From assembly GCF_002003265.1 (NCBI RefSeq), contig NZ_CP019687.1, positions 4,097,501-4,161,500 on the forward strand: a DNA stretch of 64,000 bases, read 5' to 3'. Origin of the DNA: Paenibacillus larvae subsp. larvae. Its GTDB lineage: Bacteria > Bacillota > Bacilli > Paenibacillales > NBRC-103111. The translations under genes were made by a program, and so were the position numbers. The notes under the pieces were generated by a model that saw only the letters and a list, made by a program, of their open reading frames with translations, searched no databases and was not told the origin of the DNA. Positions 1-7,742 of this stretch are shown here, in pieces. Each line of letters starts with the position of its first letter. Position 1 is the first letter of the stretch.

Positions 1-731
1 GCCTTCACACCAAGCGTGATGTTAGCGTGCTGACAGGTAAAGAGATGACGCCTGGGGAAATCCAGCAGAAAGCGGCGAAATTCTCGGGTCTCCCGGCAGA
101 ACAAATCAAAGTAAACGAAAACGGGAATGCTTCCGAATATCAGTCACTCAGTGCTAATGCCATGGGAGCGAGTGGCGAAAGTGTTTTGCAGATGGACTTT
201 ACCAAAAAAGGCGGGGAATTGATTTATTTCATGAAGCCCCGGGAGGTAAAAGAAACGAAGCTCAGTGTCCGGGAAGCCAGGGATAAGGCTAATGAATTTT
301 TGGATCAGCATGGTTACCCGAATATGACGGCCGTCAGCTTTGACAAGTACGGTAACACTGCAAATATCACTTTTGCACGTAAAATAGATGATATTGTTTA
401 TTATCCGCAAAAATTAGTAACAACAGTTGCTCTGGACAATGGAGAATTGACGGGAATGCAAACTACGGATTATGTATTTTCCAAAAAAGATCAGATTCCT
501 GCCAAACCAAAATTATCTTTGGATGAAGCCAGGAAGAAGCTGAATTCAAACCTTAAGGTAGTTAGTGATGGAATGGCTGTAATAAAGGATCAAAACGATA
601 AAGACGTGATGTGTTATGAATTTATCGGGAATATGAATGACCAGAGCTACCGGGTTTATATTAATGGTGATTTAGGAACCGAAGAAAAAATTGAAACAAT
701 TCGCAAAGAGGATGTCGAAGCCTCAAAATAA
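1..731 (+). CDS. ypeB: Germination protein YpeB, C-terminal part (5' end outside window)
   Basis: The frame is open from the first bases of the window, so only the C-terminal ~240 residues are present. The segment resembles the PepSY-type repeats of YpeB: two 'LSxxEARxKxN' helices (KLSVREARDKANEF and PKLSLDEARKKLN), each followed by a beta-rich stretch. YpeB is a spore inner-membrane protein needed for the localisation and stability of the cortex-lytic enzyme SleB during germination; sleB normally lies just upstream. The next genes (ypfA, ypfB, cmk) match the Bacillus order, which supports the call. A strong terminator overlaps the stop codon, so the gene ends its transcription unit. Start and N-terminal membrane anchor cannot be seen. 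Confidence 0.88.
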   Translation, partial: LHTKRDVSVLTGKEMTPGEIQQKAAKFSGLPAEQIKVNENGNASEYQSLSANAMGASGESVLQMDFTKKGGELIYFMKPREVKETKLSVREARDKANEFLDQHGYPNMTAVSFDKYGNTANITFARKIDDIVYYPQKLVTTVALDNGELTGMQTTDYVFSKKDQIPAKPKLSLDEARKKLNSNLKVVSDGMAVIKDQNDKDVMCYEFIGNMNDQSYRVYINGDLGTEEKIETIRKEDVEASK

Positions 732-774
732 AAATAAGAGTTTGTCCTTCATGAGGGGGCAAACTCTTATTTTT
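730..774 (+). terminator. Intrinsic terminator after ypeB
   Basis: A 15-bp perfect stem (730-744 with 760-774) with a 15-nt loop ends in a run of T. The 5' arm begins with A5, so it could also terminate transcription from the other strand. Confidence 0.9.
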
Positions 775-815
775 GTGCCAATATTTCTGGAACTGATTAA
801 CGCTCTTTATGATTA

Positions 816-868
816 GAATCAATTTCATAATACAACTCGGATGGGTATCTAAGTTATGAAATTGATTC
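816..868. repeat. Short inverted-repeat element, 53-bp copy
   Basis: The ends are the perfect 15-bp inverted repeats GAATCAATTTCATAA (816-830) and its reverse complement (854-868). The 23-bp centre contains CTCGGATGGGTATCTAAG, which in reverse complement resembles the left end of the longer copy at 45825-45943 (CTTAGAT..CCATCCGA). No clear target duplication flanks it. It looks like an internally deleted member of a MITE-like family. No coding capacity. Confidence 0.75.
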
Positions 869-906
869 ATTAGTATAAAATTTGAATCTATGTATGATTT
901 AGGGTG

Positions 907-915
907 TGATATAAT
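907..915 (+). promoter_or_regulatory. Candidate extended -10 promoter for ypfA
   Basis: TG-A-TATAAT forms a consensus extended -10 element about 45 bp before the ypfA ribosome binding site. No good -35 box lies at the normal distance. Confidence 0.5.
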
Positions 916-966
916 CGTCTATAGGACTTATAGTTAGGTCTTAAGTATGATAAAGGAGTGATGAAT

Positions 967-1619
967 TTGCTGCTAACCATTAATGATACTGTTTTTTTCA
1001 TATTGAATCTTTTGATGTGAATGAAGCAAAATCACACTATAAATCGCGTATTTCAGACATAGATGAAGAGATGCTGTACATAGAGATTCCAATGAATATG
1101 GAAACGGGATGCTATAAGAAATTGCATTTTGGAGACTTGCTTTCCATGAGTTTTGTAACAGAAGGAGGACTCAAGCATTACTTTCAATCTGAGGTGCTCG
1201 GGTATAAAGAAGAAGGAATCCGGATGATTGGTATCAGTAAACCTGAAGAAGGCCAAATTACAAGCAAGCAGCGCAGAAATTATCTCCGTATTCCCGCCAA
1301 ACTTGAAGTTGCCGTTGATTATAATGGAGTTTTCCGGTTTGTTACCGAAACAATCAATGTGAGTGGAGGGGGAATTGCCTTTGTTTATGATCGGAACGAG
1401 ACTTTGGATAAAGGGAAGAGAATATCTTGTTGGCTGCTGGTTCATTACAAAAACGGTATAATTGAACACCTGCCTTTTCAAGGAGAGATCGTACGTATTG
1501 GGGAAGCTGAAAGCGGCAAAAAAGTAGTCATGGTGAGATTTATCGAGATTACGGACCGTGATAGGCAAAAATTAATCCAATATTGTTTTGAAAGACAGCT
1601 TGATTTTCGTAAAAAATAG
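967..1619 (+). CDS. ypfA: PilZ-domain c-di-GMP receptor / flagellar brake protein YpfA (apparent frameshift near the N-terminus)
   Basis: The long open frame (GTG at 1017 to 1619, 200 codons) carries an N-terminal YcgR-like beta domain and a C-terminal PilZ domain. The two c-di-GMP motifs are visible: RxxxR at residues 87-91 (in QRRNYLR) and NxSxxG at 114-119 (NVSGGG). In B. subtilis YpfA (DgrA/MotI) binds c-di-GMP and slows the flagellar motor. The ribosome binding site AAAGGAG (952-958) is not placed for the GTG but for TTG 967 or ATG 961, which start another frame reading LLLTINDTVFF. Adding one T to the T7 run at 992-998 joins this to HIESFDVNEAKSHY, giving a normal-looking N-terminus. 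The coordinates describe this restored gene. Confidence 0.8.
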
Positions 1620-1683
1620 GCCGCATAATAAGACGTGTCGGGGAAACACTAGCATCAACCTACATAGGGGAGGGCGATCTCCG

Positions 1684-1926
1684 ATGCGGCGTGCATCGCA
1701 AAAACAACCATTATCTTCTTACGAACAGAAATTTATTGTTTGCTCCACTCATGTTGAAACTTGGTTAAAGAGGATGATTTTAGTTCTCTTGACCTTGTTA
1801 ATTATCGTACAGTCTATGCTTCTCATCCCGGATATAAGGCGGATTCTGAGCAGAATTGAGTCTGTGGAAGGGGTTTCCTATTCTACTTATTCCTTGACCG
1901 GGGACTTAAAAAGCGGCGCAAAATAA
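1684..1926 (+). CDS. ypfB: YpfB-like small membrane protein (DUF5359)
   Basis: An 80-codon gene begins at ATG 1684, preceded by GGGGAGGG at a good distance. The protein has a hydrophilic N-terminus of about 30 residues, one hydrophobic helix (residues ~34-52, MILVLLTLLIIVQSMLLI) and a short C-terminal tail with RILSRIESVEGV. Size, single membrane span and position between ypfA and cmk match B. subtilis YpfB, a protein of unknown function. It is separated from cmk by a promoter and terminator. Confidence 0.72.
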   Translation: MRRASQKQPLSSYEQKFIVCSTHVETWLKRMILVLLTLLIIVQSMLLIPDIRRILSRIESVEGVSYSTYSLTGDLKSGAK

Positions 1927-1936
1927 GTTTTGTCTT

Positions 1937-1965
1937 TTGCATCAGGCTTGTAGGTATGGTATAAT
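1937..1965 (+). promoter_or_regulatory. Sigma-A type promoter for cmk
   Basis: TTGCAT (1937-1942), a 17-bp spacer and TATAAT (1960-1965). The predicted transcription start near 1972 lies only a few bases before the hairpin at 1978-1992. Confidence 0.65.
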
Positions 1966-1977
1966 TTTCAACGTGTA

Positions 1978-1998
1978 GCAGGCAACGCCTGCTTTTTT
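1978..1998 (+). terminator. Compact hairpin-T6 just downstream of the cmk promoter
   Basis: GCAGGC, loop AAC, GCCTGC, then T6. It can terminate the ypfA-ypfB transcript. It also sits at the extreme 5' end of any transcript from the promoter at 1937-1965. A near-identical hairpin (loop ATA) follows mtrB at 17009. Confidence 0.7.
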
Positions 1999-2031
1999 GT
2001 TCGTAAGGTCTTGTTAGGAGGAACCGCAGTT

Positions 2032-2712
2032 TTGAAAAAATTTAATATTGCAATAGATGGACCTGCTGGGGCGGGGAAAAGTACAATCGCCAGATTAGTT
2101 GCTAATGCTCTTGGGTTCGTTTATGTAGACACCGGTGCCATGTACAGGGCGATTACCTGGAAAATGCTCCAGCAGAACCTGATTCCGGATCAGGCGGAAG
2201 CAGTGATCGAATTGGCCAGACAAACAAAAATTGAACTCATTCCTAACGAAGACGGTCAGCAGGTATTCGTTGATGGCAATCCGGTAACCAATCAGATCCG
2301 CAAGCCGGAAGTGAACTTCTATGTTTCTGCCGTTTCCGGCATTGGACCGGTCCGGGAAGTTCTGGTTGCTATGCAAAAAGAGCTTGCCGCACAAAAAGGA
2401 GTAGTCATGGATGGCAGAGATATCGGGACGAAAGTTCTTCCCGATGCCGAGGTTAAGATTTTTCTGACCGCTAGCAGAGAAAAACGGGCACAACGCCGGC
2501 TTCAGGAAATGCAGGAAGCTGGAATGGAAACCACTTTTGAACAGCTGGTGGAAGACATTGCCCGGCGGGACCGACTTGATGAACAAAGGGAAATTTCCCC
2601 TTTAGTCCGCGCTGAGGATGCCGTGTTACTAGACAGCACAGAGCTAAGTATTGAGCAGGTTGTAGACCGTATCCTCGATTTGTGCAAAGCAAATGTGGGC
2701 GGAGGGAAATGA
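2032..2712 (+). CDS. cmk: (d)CMP kinase
   Basis: Cytidylate kinase phosphorylates CMP and dCMP with ATP in pyrimidine nucleotide salvage. The protein opens with the P-loop DGPAGAGKST and has the conserved VYVDTGAMYRA and MDGRDIGT motifs, with a LID-type arginine-rich segment RRDRLDEQRE. Length 226 residues fits the family (~224). TTG 2032 is chosen because AGGAGGAAC (2016-2024) is correctly spaced before it and translation then begins LKKFNIAIDGPAG; the upstream in-frame TTG 2011 would place the Shine-Dalgarno inside the coding region. plsC follows almost directly, as in Bacillus-type cmk operons. Confidence 0.95.
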   Translation: MKKFNIAIDGPAGAGKSTIARLVANALGFVYVDTGAMYRAITWKMLQQNLIPDQAEAVIELARQTKIELIPNEDGQQVFVDGNPVTNQIRKPEVNFYVSAVSGIGPVREVLVAMQKELAAQKGVVMDGRDIGTKVLPDAEVKIFLTASREKRAQRRLQEMQEAGMETTFEQLVEDIARRDRLDEQREISPLVRAEDAVLLDSTELSIEQVVDRILDLCKANVGGGK

Positions 2713-2714
2713 CC

Positions 2715-3299
2715 ATGTTTTATCGGTTTGCAAGAGCGGTTTGTTACGGCTATTTCAAGCTTCTCTACCGATTAACGGTGATAGGCCTTGAACATATTCC
2801 AACAACCGGCGGAGTACTCCTTTGCTCCAATCACATTAGCACTTTAGATCCTCCCATCATCGGGGTTCCGATTAAGAGGGAGGTTCACTTTATGGCCAAA
2901 GCAGAATTGTTTAATATCCCTGTCCTCGGTTGGCTGATCAAAAAACTGAATGCTTTCCCTGTTAAACGCGGGGGTGTAAGCAAGGAAACGATCAAGCTTT
3001 CTATCAAGCTGCTGCGTGAAGGAAAAGTAATGGGCATTTTTCCGGAAGGCACGCGCGGCAATAACACCGGGATGGGAAAAAAGGGGGCGGCCATGTTTGC
3101 AGTAAAATCAGGCGCCGCAGTTATCCCTGTAGCTATTATCGGTAATTACAAACCGTTTCGTAAGATGACGGTTATTTATGGTCCTGCTGTGGATATGACC
3201 CCTTTTGAAAGCGGAACTAACGAAGATTTGGAGAAAGCTACGGAAAAGATCATGATGGAGATACGCAATCTGATTCAAACCCATTCTGCTTCAGCGTAA
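2715..3299 (+). CDS. plsC: 1-acyl-sn-glycerol-3-phosphate acyltransferase (PlsC family)
   Basis: A lysophospholipid acyltransferase of about 195 residues. The catalytic HX4D motif appears as NHISTLDPP, and the substrate-binding motif as FPEGTRG. The N-terminus has a membrane-associated hydrophobic segment. It would acylate lysophosphatidic acid at sn-2, the step after the PlsX/PlsY reactions (plsY lies at 9078). ATG 2715 is favoured over ATG 2709 because GGAGGG (2701-2706) is 8 nt from the former. It is translationally close to cmk. Confidence 0.9.
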   Translation: MFYRFARAVCYGYFKLLYRLTVIGLEHIPTTGGVLLCSNHISTLDPPIIGVPIKREVHFMAKAELFNIPVLGWLIKKLNAFPVKRGGVSKETIKLSIKLLREGKVMGIFPEGTRGNNTGMGKKGAAMFAVKSGAAVIPVAIIGNYKPFRKMTVIYGPAVDMTPFESGTNEDLEKATEKIMMEIRNLIQTHSASA

Positions 3300-3439
3300 A
3301 GAGGACTCGCAAAGTGTGATTGGACAGGTATGGAAATGATTGAATAGAATTATACTAATCGTGATTTTTGTGATAACCTGCGTTTTTCGCAGATTACTAT
3401 ATCAATTTATGGATGTGTTTTTAACAAGGAGGGTATACC
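3300..3439 (+). other. Leader region of the S1 gene
   Basis: An AT-rich intergenic region of 140 bp. It contains a small hairpin CTGCG-T5-CGCAG (3378-3392) without a following T run. A possible -10 (TATACT, about 3352) is seen but without a convincing -35. An open frame across here is not supported as a gene. Confidence 0.35.
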
Positions 3440-4675
3440 ATGTCAGAAGAAATGAAATCCCAAGAAGCTCAAGCTGCACAAGATGCAGGCCAGGAAGCTC
3501 AAGAAGCCATGAGCCAAGTGGCAACCTTAAAAAAAGGCGACATTGTGAAAGGAAAAATTGTGAAGGTTGAGCAGGACCAAGCCTTCGTTGACATTGGCTA
3601 TAAATATGACGGCATTATTCCGGTTCGAGAACTGTCCTCCGTTCAAGTGGATACTGCCGATAAAGCGGTGGAAGTTGGCCAAGAGGTGGAAGCCAAGGTT
3701 GTAACAATTGATGACAACAAGGAAAAGCTGGTCCTTTCCAAACGTGCTGTTGATAGTGAAAAGGCCTGGGAAGTTCTCCAGGAAAACATGGAAAACAGAG
3801 TTATCATGGAAGCTGTTGTGGCTGAAGTAGTAAAAGGCGGCCTTGTCGTGGATGTAGGAGTTCGCGGTTTTATTCCGGCTTCCATGGTGGAACGTCAATT
3901 TGTTGAAGACTTTAGTGATTACAAGGGCCGTACACTTCGTATGCGCGTAAAAGAACTAGACCGGGAGAAAAATAAAGTCATCCTATCCCAAAAAGATGTG
4001 TTGGATGAAGAATATGAAGCTAAAAAGAAAGAGATTTTAAACAGCATTGAGGTAGGCCAAGTGTTTGAAGGAACTGTCCAGCGCCTTACTCAATTCGGAG
4101 CTTTCGTGGATATCGGCGGACTGGATGGTCTTGTTCATATCTCTGAAATGGCATGGCATCATGTAGATCATCCGTCTGAAGTGGTAAAAGAGGGCGACAA
4201 AGTAAAAGTGAAAGTATTGAAAGTTGACCCTGAGCATGATAAAGTCAGCCTCAGCATTAAAGCTACTGAACAAGGTCCTTGGGACAAAGTAGAACAAAAC
4301 TTTAACATTGGAGACATTGTTGACGGAACAGTGAAGCGTCTTGCTTCCTTCGGTGCTTTTGTTGAAATTACTCCTGGTGTTGAAGGTCTGGTTCACATTT
4401 CCCAGATTGCTCACCGCCATATCGGCACTCCGCAAGAAGTCCTGAAAGAAGGACAAGAGGTTAAAGTGAAGATTTTGGATATCAATGCGGCGGAAAAGCG
4501 TATCAGCCTGAGCATTAAAGAAACGGAAGAGGCTCCAGAGCCGGCTACAAAAGCGGAGAAAGCTTCGCACCAAAAAGAGCTGGCCAACAATGAGAATGTC
4601 TCTTTGAGCAATCAGGGTCTTTCCTTGACACTAGGCGAGCGCTTTGGAGATAAACTCTCCAAGTTCAAAAAATAA
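3440..4675 (+). CDS. rpsA: S1 RNA-binding repeat protein (RpsA/YpfD-like)
   Basis: A 411-residue protein with four S1/OB-fold repeats starting near residues 33, 120, 200 and 287 (for example KGDIVKGKIVKVEQDQAFVD and GDIVDGTVKRLASFGAFVE). The last two repeats are the most canonical, with FGAFVDI and GLVHIS. It begins with a Gln/Ala/Glu-rich tail and ends with a charged region. Firmicute homologues (YpfD, ~380 residues) are related to ribosomal protein S1 but are shorter than the six-repeat E. coli form and usually dispensable; they may help translation or bind mRNA. The Shine-Dalgarno AAGGAGGGTATACC precedes ATG 3440. Confidence 0.9.
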   Translation: MSEEMKSQEAQAAQDAGQEAQEAMSQVATLKKGDIVKGKIVKVEQDQAFVDIGYKYDGIIPVRELSSVQVDTADKAVEVGQEVEAKVVTIDDNKEKLVLSKRAVDSEKAWEVLQENMENRVIMEAVVAEVVKGGLVVDVGVRGFIPASMVERQFVEDFSDYKGRTLRMRVKELDREKNKVILSQKDVLDEEYEAKKKEILNSIEVGQVFEGTVQRLTQFGAFVDIGGLDGLVHISEMAWHHVDHPSEVVKEGDKVKVKVLKVDPEHDKVSLSIKATEQGPWDKVEQNFNIGDIVDGTVKRLASFGAFVEITPGVEGLVHISQIAHRHIGTPQEVLKEGQEVKVKILDINAAEKRISLSIKETEEAPEPATKAEKASHQKELANNENVSLSNQGLSLTLGERFGDKLSKFKK

Positions 4676-4711
4676 TCTGATCTTTTGGATCTTCGTTAAG
4701 GAGGAAGCTGG

Positions 4712-5760
4712 ATGCGCATGTCGCGTAAAATGGAACATGTCCAATTTGCGCTTGAACTTGGCCAATCAGGCAAGCAAGGGTTTGCCTATCTGAAATTTGT
4801 CCATAACTGTCTTCCCGGCACCTCGGTAGAATCCATTGTATTAGATACCAGAATCGGCGATCTCACACTGAGCTCGCCGATTCTTATTAATGCAATGACC
4901 GGAGGAGCCTTGGAAACAGAAGAAATTAACCGGGAACTGGCAATAGTATCTAGGGAAAAAAGGCTCGCTATGGCAGTAGGATCGCAAATGTCTGCCATTA
5001 AGAACAAAGAAGTGCGGTCCAGCTATCAGGTTGTCCGTAGAATGAATCCGGACGGAATAATAATTAGCAATCTCGGTAGTGAAGCTACACCTGAACAGGC
5101 AGAGGAAGCGGTTGATATGCTGAAAGCAGATGCTCTGCAGATCCACCTGAATGTCATGCAGGAACTGATCATGCCGGAGGGTGACCGCAGCTTCGAAGGG
5201 GCCCTGGAACGCATATCTGCTATCATAGACCGTGTAGGAGTGCCCGTTATAGTGAAGGAAGTGGGCTTCGGTATTATGAAAGAAAGTGCTGCTAGACTCA
5301 ACGAAATCGGTGTCGGCATAGTAGATGTTGCGGGAAGTGGAGGGACCAACTTTGCTGCGATTGAAAATGCCCGAAGAGATATAGAGTTGGATTGGCTGAA
5401 CGATTGGGGGGGATGACATCGACTGCACTTCTGGAAACTCTGACTGTCTACCCGAAAGGCCAAGTTATTGCCTCAGGAGGAATTAGGAACAGCCTGGATA
5501 TAGTAAAGGCATTATCGCTCGGGGCTTCTGCTGTCGGGATGGCCGGAAGGTTACTCCATATTTTGAAGACTAGAGGAACTTCTTCCCTTATACAATACAT
5601 AGAAGAGCTTGAAGGGGGGATTAAGCTTGTTATGACAGCCCTTGTGGCAAAGAATATCCCCGCTCTGACCGAGGTTCCGCTTGTAATTTCGGGGGGGACT
5701 GCCGAGTGGTGTAAAGCCAGAGGCATTGATTTCGTTTCTTATGCAAGACGAGGAAACTGA
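4712..5760 (+). pseudogene. fni: Type 2 isopentenyl-diphosphate delta-isomerase, apparently frameshifted
   Basis: The two frames together encode a ~349-residue FMN- and NADPH-dependent type 2 IPP isomerase, the normal length. Conserved pieces are NAMTGG, SNLGSEATPEQ, the QIHLN metal/substrate segment, VIVKEVGFG, DVAGSGGTNFA and the C-terminal GGIRNSLD / ALSLGASAVGMA phosphate-binding region. The first frame stops at 5416 after WLNDWGG; the second continues with GMTSTALLETLTVY. The break falls on a run of seven G (5406-5412); eight G restores one frame. IPP/DMAPP balance is needed for the prenyl chain made by HepS/HepT further on. It may be a sequencing error rather than a dead gene. Confidence 0.85.
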
Positions 5761-5878
5761 GTAAGAAAACTATCCTTTTGCCATACTAAGACAAAAGCGA
5801 AAGACGGCTTTGTCCTTACGGGATCTGGCCGTTACGCTGGAGAAAATTAAGAAGATTCTTATATTTTCTTATTTTGTA

Positions 5879-5896
5879 CAAGAACTCCTGTTCTTG
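5879..5896. promoter_or_regulatory. Dyad with LexA-like core upstream of yphA
   Basis: CAAGAAC-TCCT-GTTCTTG is a perfect 7-bp inverted repeat with a 4-bp centre, 26 bp before the yphA start. Its core GAAC-N4-GTTC is that of Gram-positive LexA boxes (CGAAC-N4-GTTCG), but the outer C/G is replaced by A/T. It could instead be an RNA hairpin. Confidence 0.35.
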
Positions 5897-5921
5897 ATTA
5901 ATGTCTGGTAGGGTGAACTGC

Positions 5922-6545
5922 ATGAACTCAGGTTATCTCGCAGGATTGCTTTATGTAATCACGCTTATTTTATATGCGAGCGGATGGAAAGAAACCCTGT
6001 ATGGAAGCAGCTCACAGAAGAGCCTGCTTCTTTTTTTATGGGGTTATGGCCTCTTGGGTTGGTTTACATGGGAAGGTCAATATATAGGATTGTCCGGAGG
6101 CTTTGTTATCATCGCTGTTTGGGGAATTGGAAGTATCTTGAACATTCATATTGAGATGAACCGGATTCATGTCCTGGTTGTGAGCGGACTGCTCACGGTG
6201 ATTGGTTATTTATATGAAGGGATTATTACAAAGGATCCTTTTTTTATTATCTGGAATGAATATATAGACACTGCGGTACTTCTTGGATTACTGACATCGG
6301 CAGCTTTATACAACCCTATTGCTCAGATTGGCTGCTTAACCCTGATATTGATAATACTTGATTTATGGAAATTTCGGGAACGGATTCCGCTTAATGGGGA
6401 GATCATTGGAGGAGGCACTTTTCGGGATATGTGGTGGGCAGCGGTTGTAACAGTACGCGTCACCAGTATTCTAATCCAAAAAGCGGTGGAAGAAAGCCGG
6501 GAAAAAGTAGCAGGGTGGATGGAAAAGAAACGGGGGGCCAAATAG
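5922..6545 (+). CDS. yphA: YphA-like integral membrane protein
   Basis: A ~207-residue polytopic membrane protein with about six hydrophobic segments; it begins MNSGYLAGLLYVITLILYASGW and ends with a charged tail (EESREKVAGWMEKKRGAK). It matches the size and location of B. subtilis YphA, a membrane protein of unknown function in the fni-yphA-der region. ATG 5922 is chosen over GTG/ATG 5901 because the only purine-rich stretch (AGGGTG) sits 6 nt before it. The stop codon TAG shares its G with the GTG start of the next gene, so the two are probably coupled. Confidence 0.7.
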   Translation: MNSGYLAGLLYVITLILYASGWKETLYGSSSQKSLLLFLWGYGLLGWFTWEGQYIGLSGGFVIIAVWGIGSILNIHIEMNRIHVLVVSGLLTVIGYLYEGIITKDPFFIIWNEYIDTAVLLGLLTSAALYNPIAQIGCLTLILIILDLWKFRERIPLNGEIIGGGTFRDMWWAAVVTVRVTSILIQKAVEESREKVAGWMEKKRGAK

Positions 6546-7462
6546 TGTTTAGCTGGTTGATTAATCAATCTTATATAGTTGGCATTATTATTGGGGTGCT
6601 GTTCGGGGTTACGGCAAGAATTCAGCTGCTGAGGACCGATTACCGCCAGTACCCGACTTATCCCCACGGCAAGGTTATTCATATGGCACTTGGTGTAATT
6701 GCTGCAGGGTTAGGGGCAGTGGCCGTTCCTGCTCTGCTGAATAAGGATTATACAGCCGTCACATTTTTGACGGTCGCAGCCCAGCAATTCCGGGATGTCA
6801 GGAATATGGAGCGGCAGAGCCTTATGCAGATTGACAGCATGGAACTGGTCCCCAGGGGGGCAGCTTATATTGAAGGGATTGCCATGGTGTTTGAAGGACG
6901 CAATTATCTTGTGATCTTTACAGCATTTATGGCTTCCCTGTTCAGCATTATGTTTCATTGGTACTGGGGAATAGCTGTAGGGATCGCTGCTCTTGCGGCG
7001 GCCAACCTGTTGAAATCAGGTAAAAGTTTAGCCCATATTGCTGACGTGGTTCCGGTTGAAGTCAGACTCGAGGGCCCGGATTTGTATGTGGATTCCATTT
7101 ATATTATGAACGTCGGCCTTGACTCTTCAAGGGAGATTATCAAGAAAAAGAGCATTGGCCTGCTGATCAAGCCTAAGAATAAAAACAGCCGGGTCACTAT
7201 TGCCAACATTGGGCAGCGGCAGGCTATTTTACATGATGCCTCTACCATTTTGGGGGTTTACCGGGATACCGGCGAGCCGGCACTGATTCCCATGGCCAAG
7301 CTGGATTTAGAAACAGGTATATTGGGAGTTCTTCTTCTTCCCCAGGATAAAGATGAAGAGAAGGCGGCGGAAGCGGTCAGGCAGGTCCCTATCCTGGAAA
7401 GTGCAGTACGTCTTCCATCCGAATCATCGGCTCAGCATAAATCAGGAGGTCGTTCAGAATGA
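6545..7462 (+). CDS. YIEGIA-family membrane protein
   Basis: The protein carries the literal signature YIEGIA (in RGAAYIEGIAMVFEG) that names this Firmicute family. It has N-terminal membrane segments (ILVGIIIG-type helix, then VIHMALGVIAAGLGAVAVPA), a central helix pair after the signature, and a soluble C-terminal half that resembles a ligand- or partner-binding domain. GTG 6545 is chosen because it overlaps the yphA stop and begins VFSWLINQSYIVG; the upstream frame is out of character. The family is found in spore formers and is always near a short partner gene, here the next ORF. Its biochemical role is not established. Confidence 0.8.
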   Translation: MFSWLINQSYIVGIIIGVLFGVTARIQLLRTDYRQYPTYPHGKVIHMALGVIAAGLGAVAVPALLNKDYTAVTFLTVAAQQFRDVRNMERQSLMQIDSMELVPRGAAYIEGIAMVFEGRNYLVIFTAFMASLFSIMFHWYWGIAVGIAALAAANLLKSGKSLAHIADVVPVEVRLEGPDLYVDSIYIMNVGLDSSREIIKKKSIGLLIKPKNKNSRVTIANIGQRQAILHDASTILGVYRDTGEPALIPMAKLDLETGILGVLLLPQDKDEEKAAEAVRQVPILESAVRLPSESSAQHKSGGRSE

Positions 7463-7638
7463 CGAAAATTTTGGCAGTAGTGACACTGCATAAGGATACC
7501 GTATCAGGAGGGGGAGCACCCCGTTTTGTCGTTCAGCATATAGAGGAACTTCAACAGACTGCATTTACACTTGAAAAAATCCTTGATGCCAATGCGCATG
7601 ATCTGAAGAACGGGACGATAATCCTGGTCAGGCATTAG
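7459..7638 (+). CDS. Small partner protein ('capping complex subunit for YIEGIA')
   Basis: A 59-codon gene overlaps the YIEGIA stop by ATGA (7459-7462), with AGGAGG eleven bases upstream, so it is coupled to that gene. The product starts MTKILAVVTLHKDTVSGGGAP and ends NGTIILVRH. It looks like a single small alpha/beta domain with the conserved VSGGGAPRF stretch. The name is taken from the standard annotation of small proteins next to YIEGIA; the function is inferred from gene pairing only. Confidence 0.72.
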   Translation: MTKILAVVTLHKDTVSGGGAPRFVVQHIEELQQTAFTLEKILDANAHDLKNGTIILVRH

Positions 7639-7679
7639 GGAATGGAAGCAAAACATTAGCCAAGGCCCCTCTTTTTTGC

Positions 7680-7685
7680 TATGAT
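7680..7685 (+). promoter_or_regulatory. Candidate extended -10 for der
   Basis: TG-C-TATGAT (TGC at 7677-7679) lies about 45 bp before the der ribosome binding site, in the 104-bp gap after the YIEGIA partner gene. The -35 region is poor. Confidence 0.35.
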
Positions 7686-7742
7686 GTAGAATGTATTCGA
7701 ACCGAAGATATGTAGCTTGTACGACTGTGAGGAGTGAAAGAA

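Noticed and set aside
3340-3570. 76-codon frame overlapping the S1 gene start
   Set aside because: It runs into rpsA in another frame, has no good Shine-Dalgarno and no recognisable sequence.
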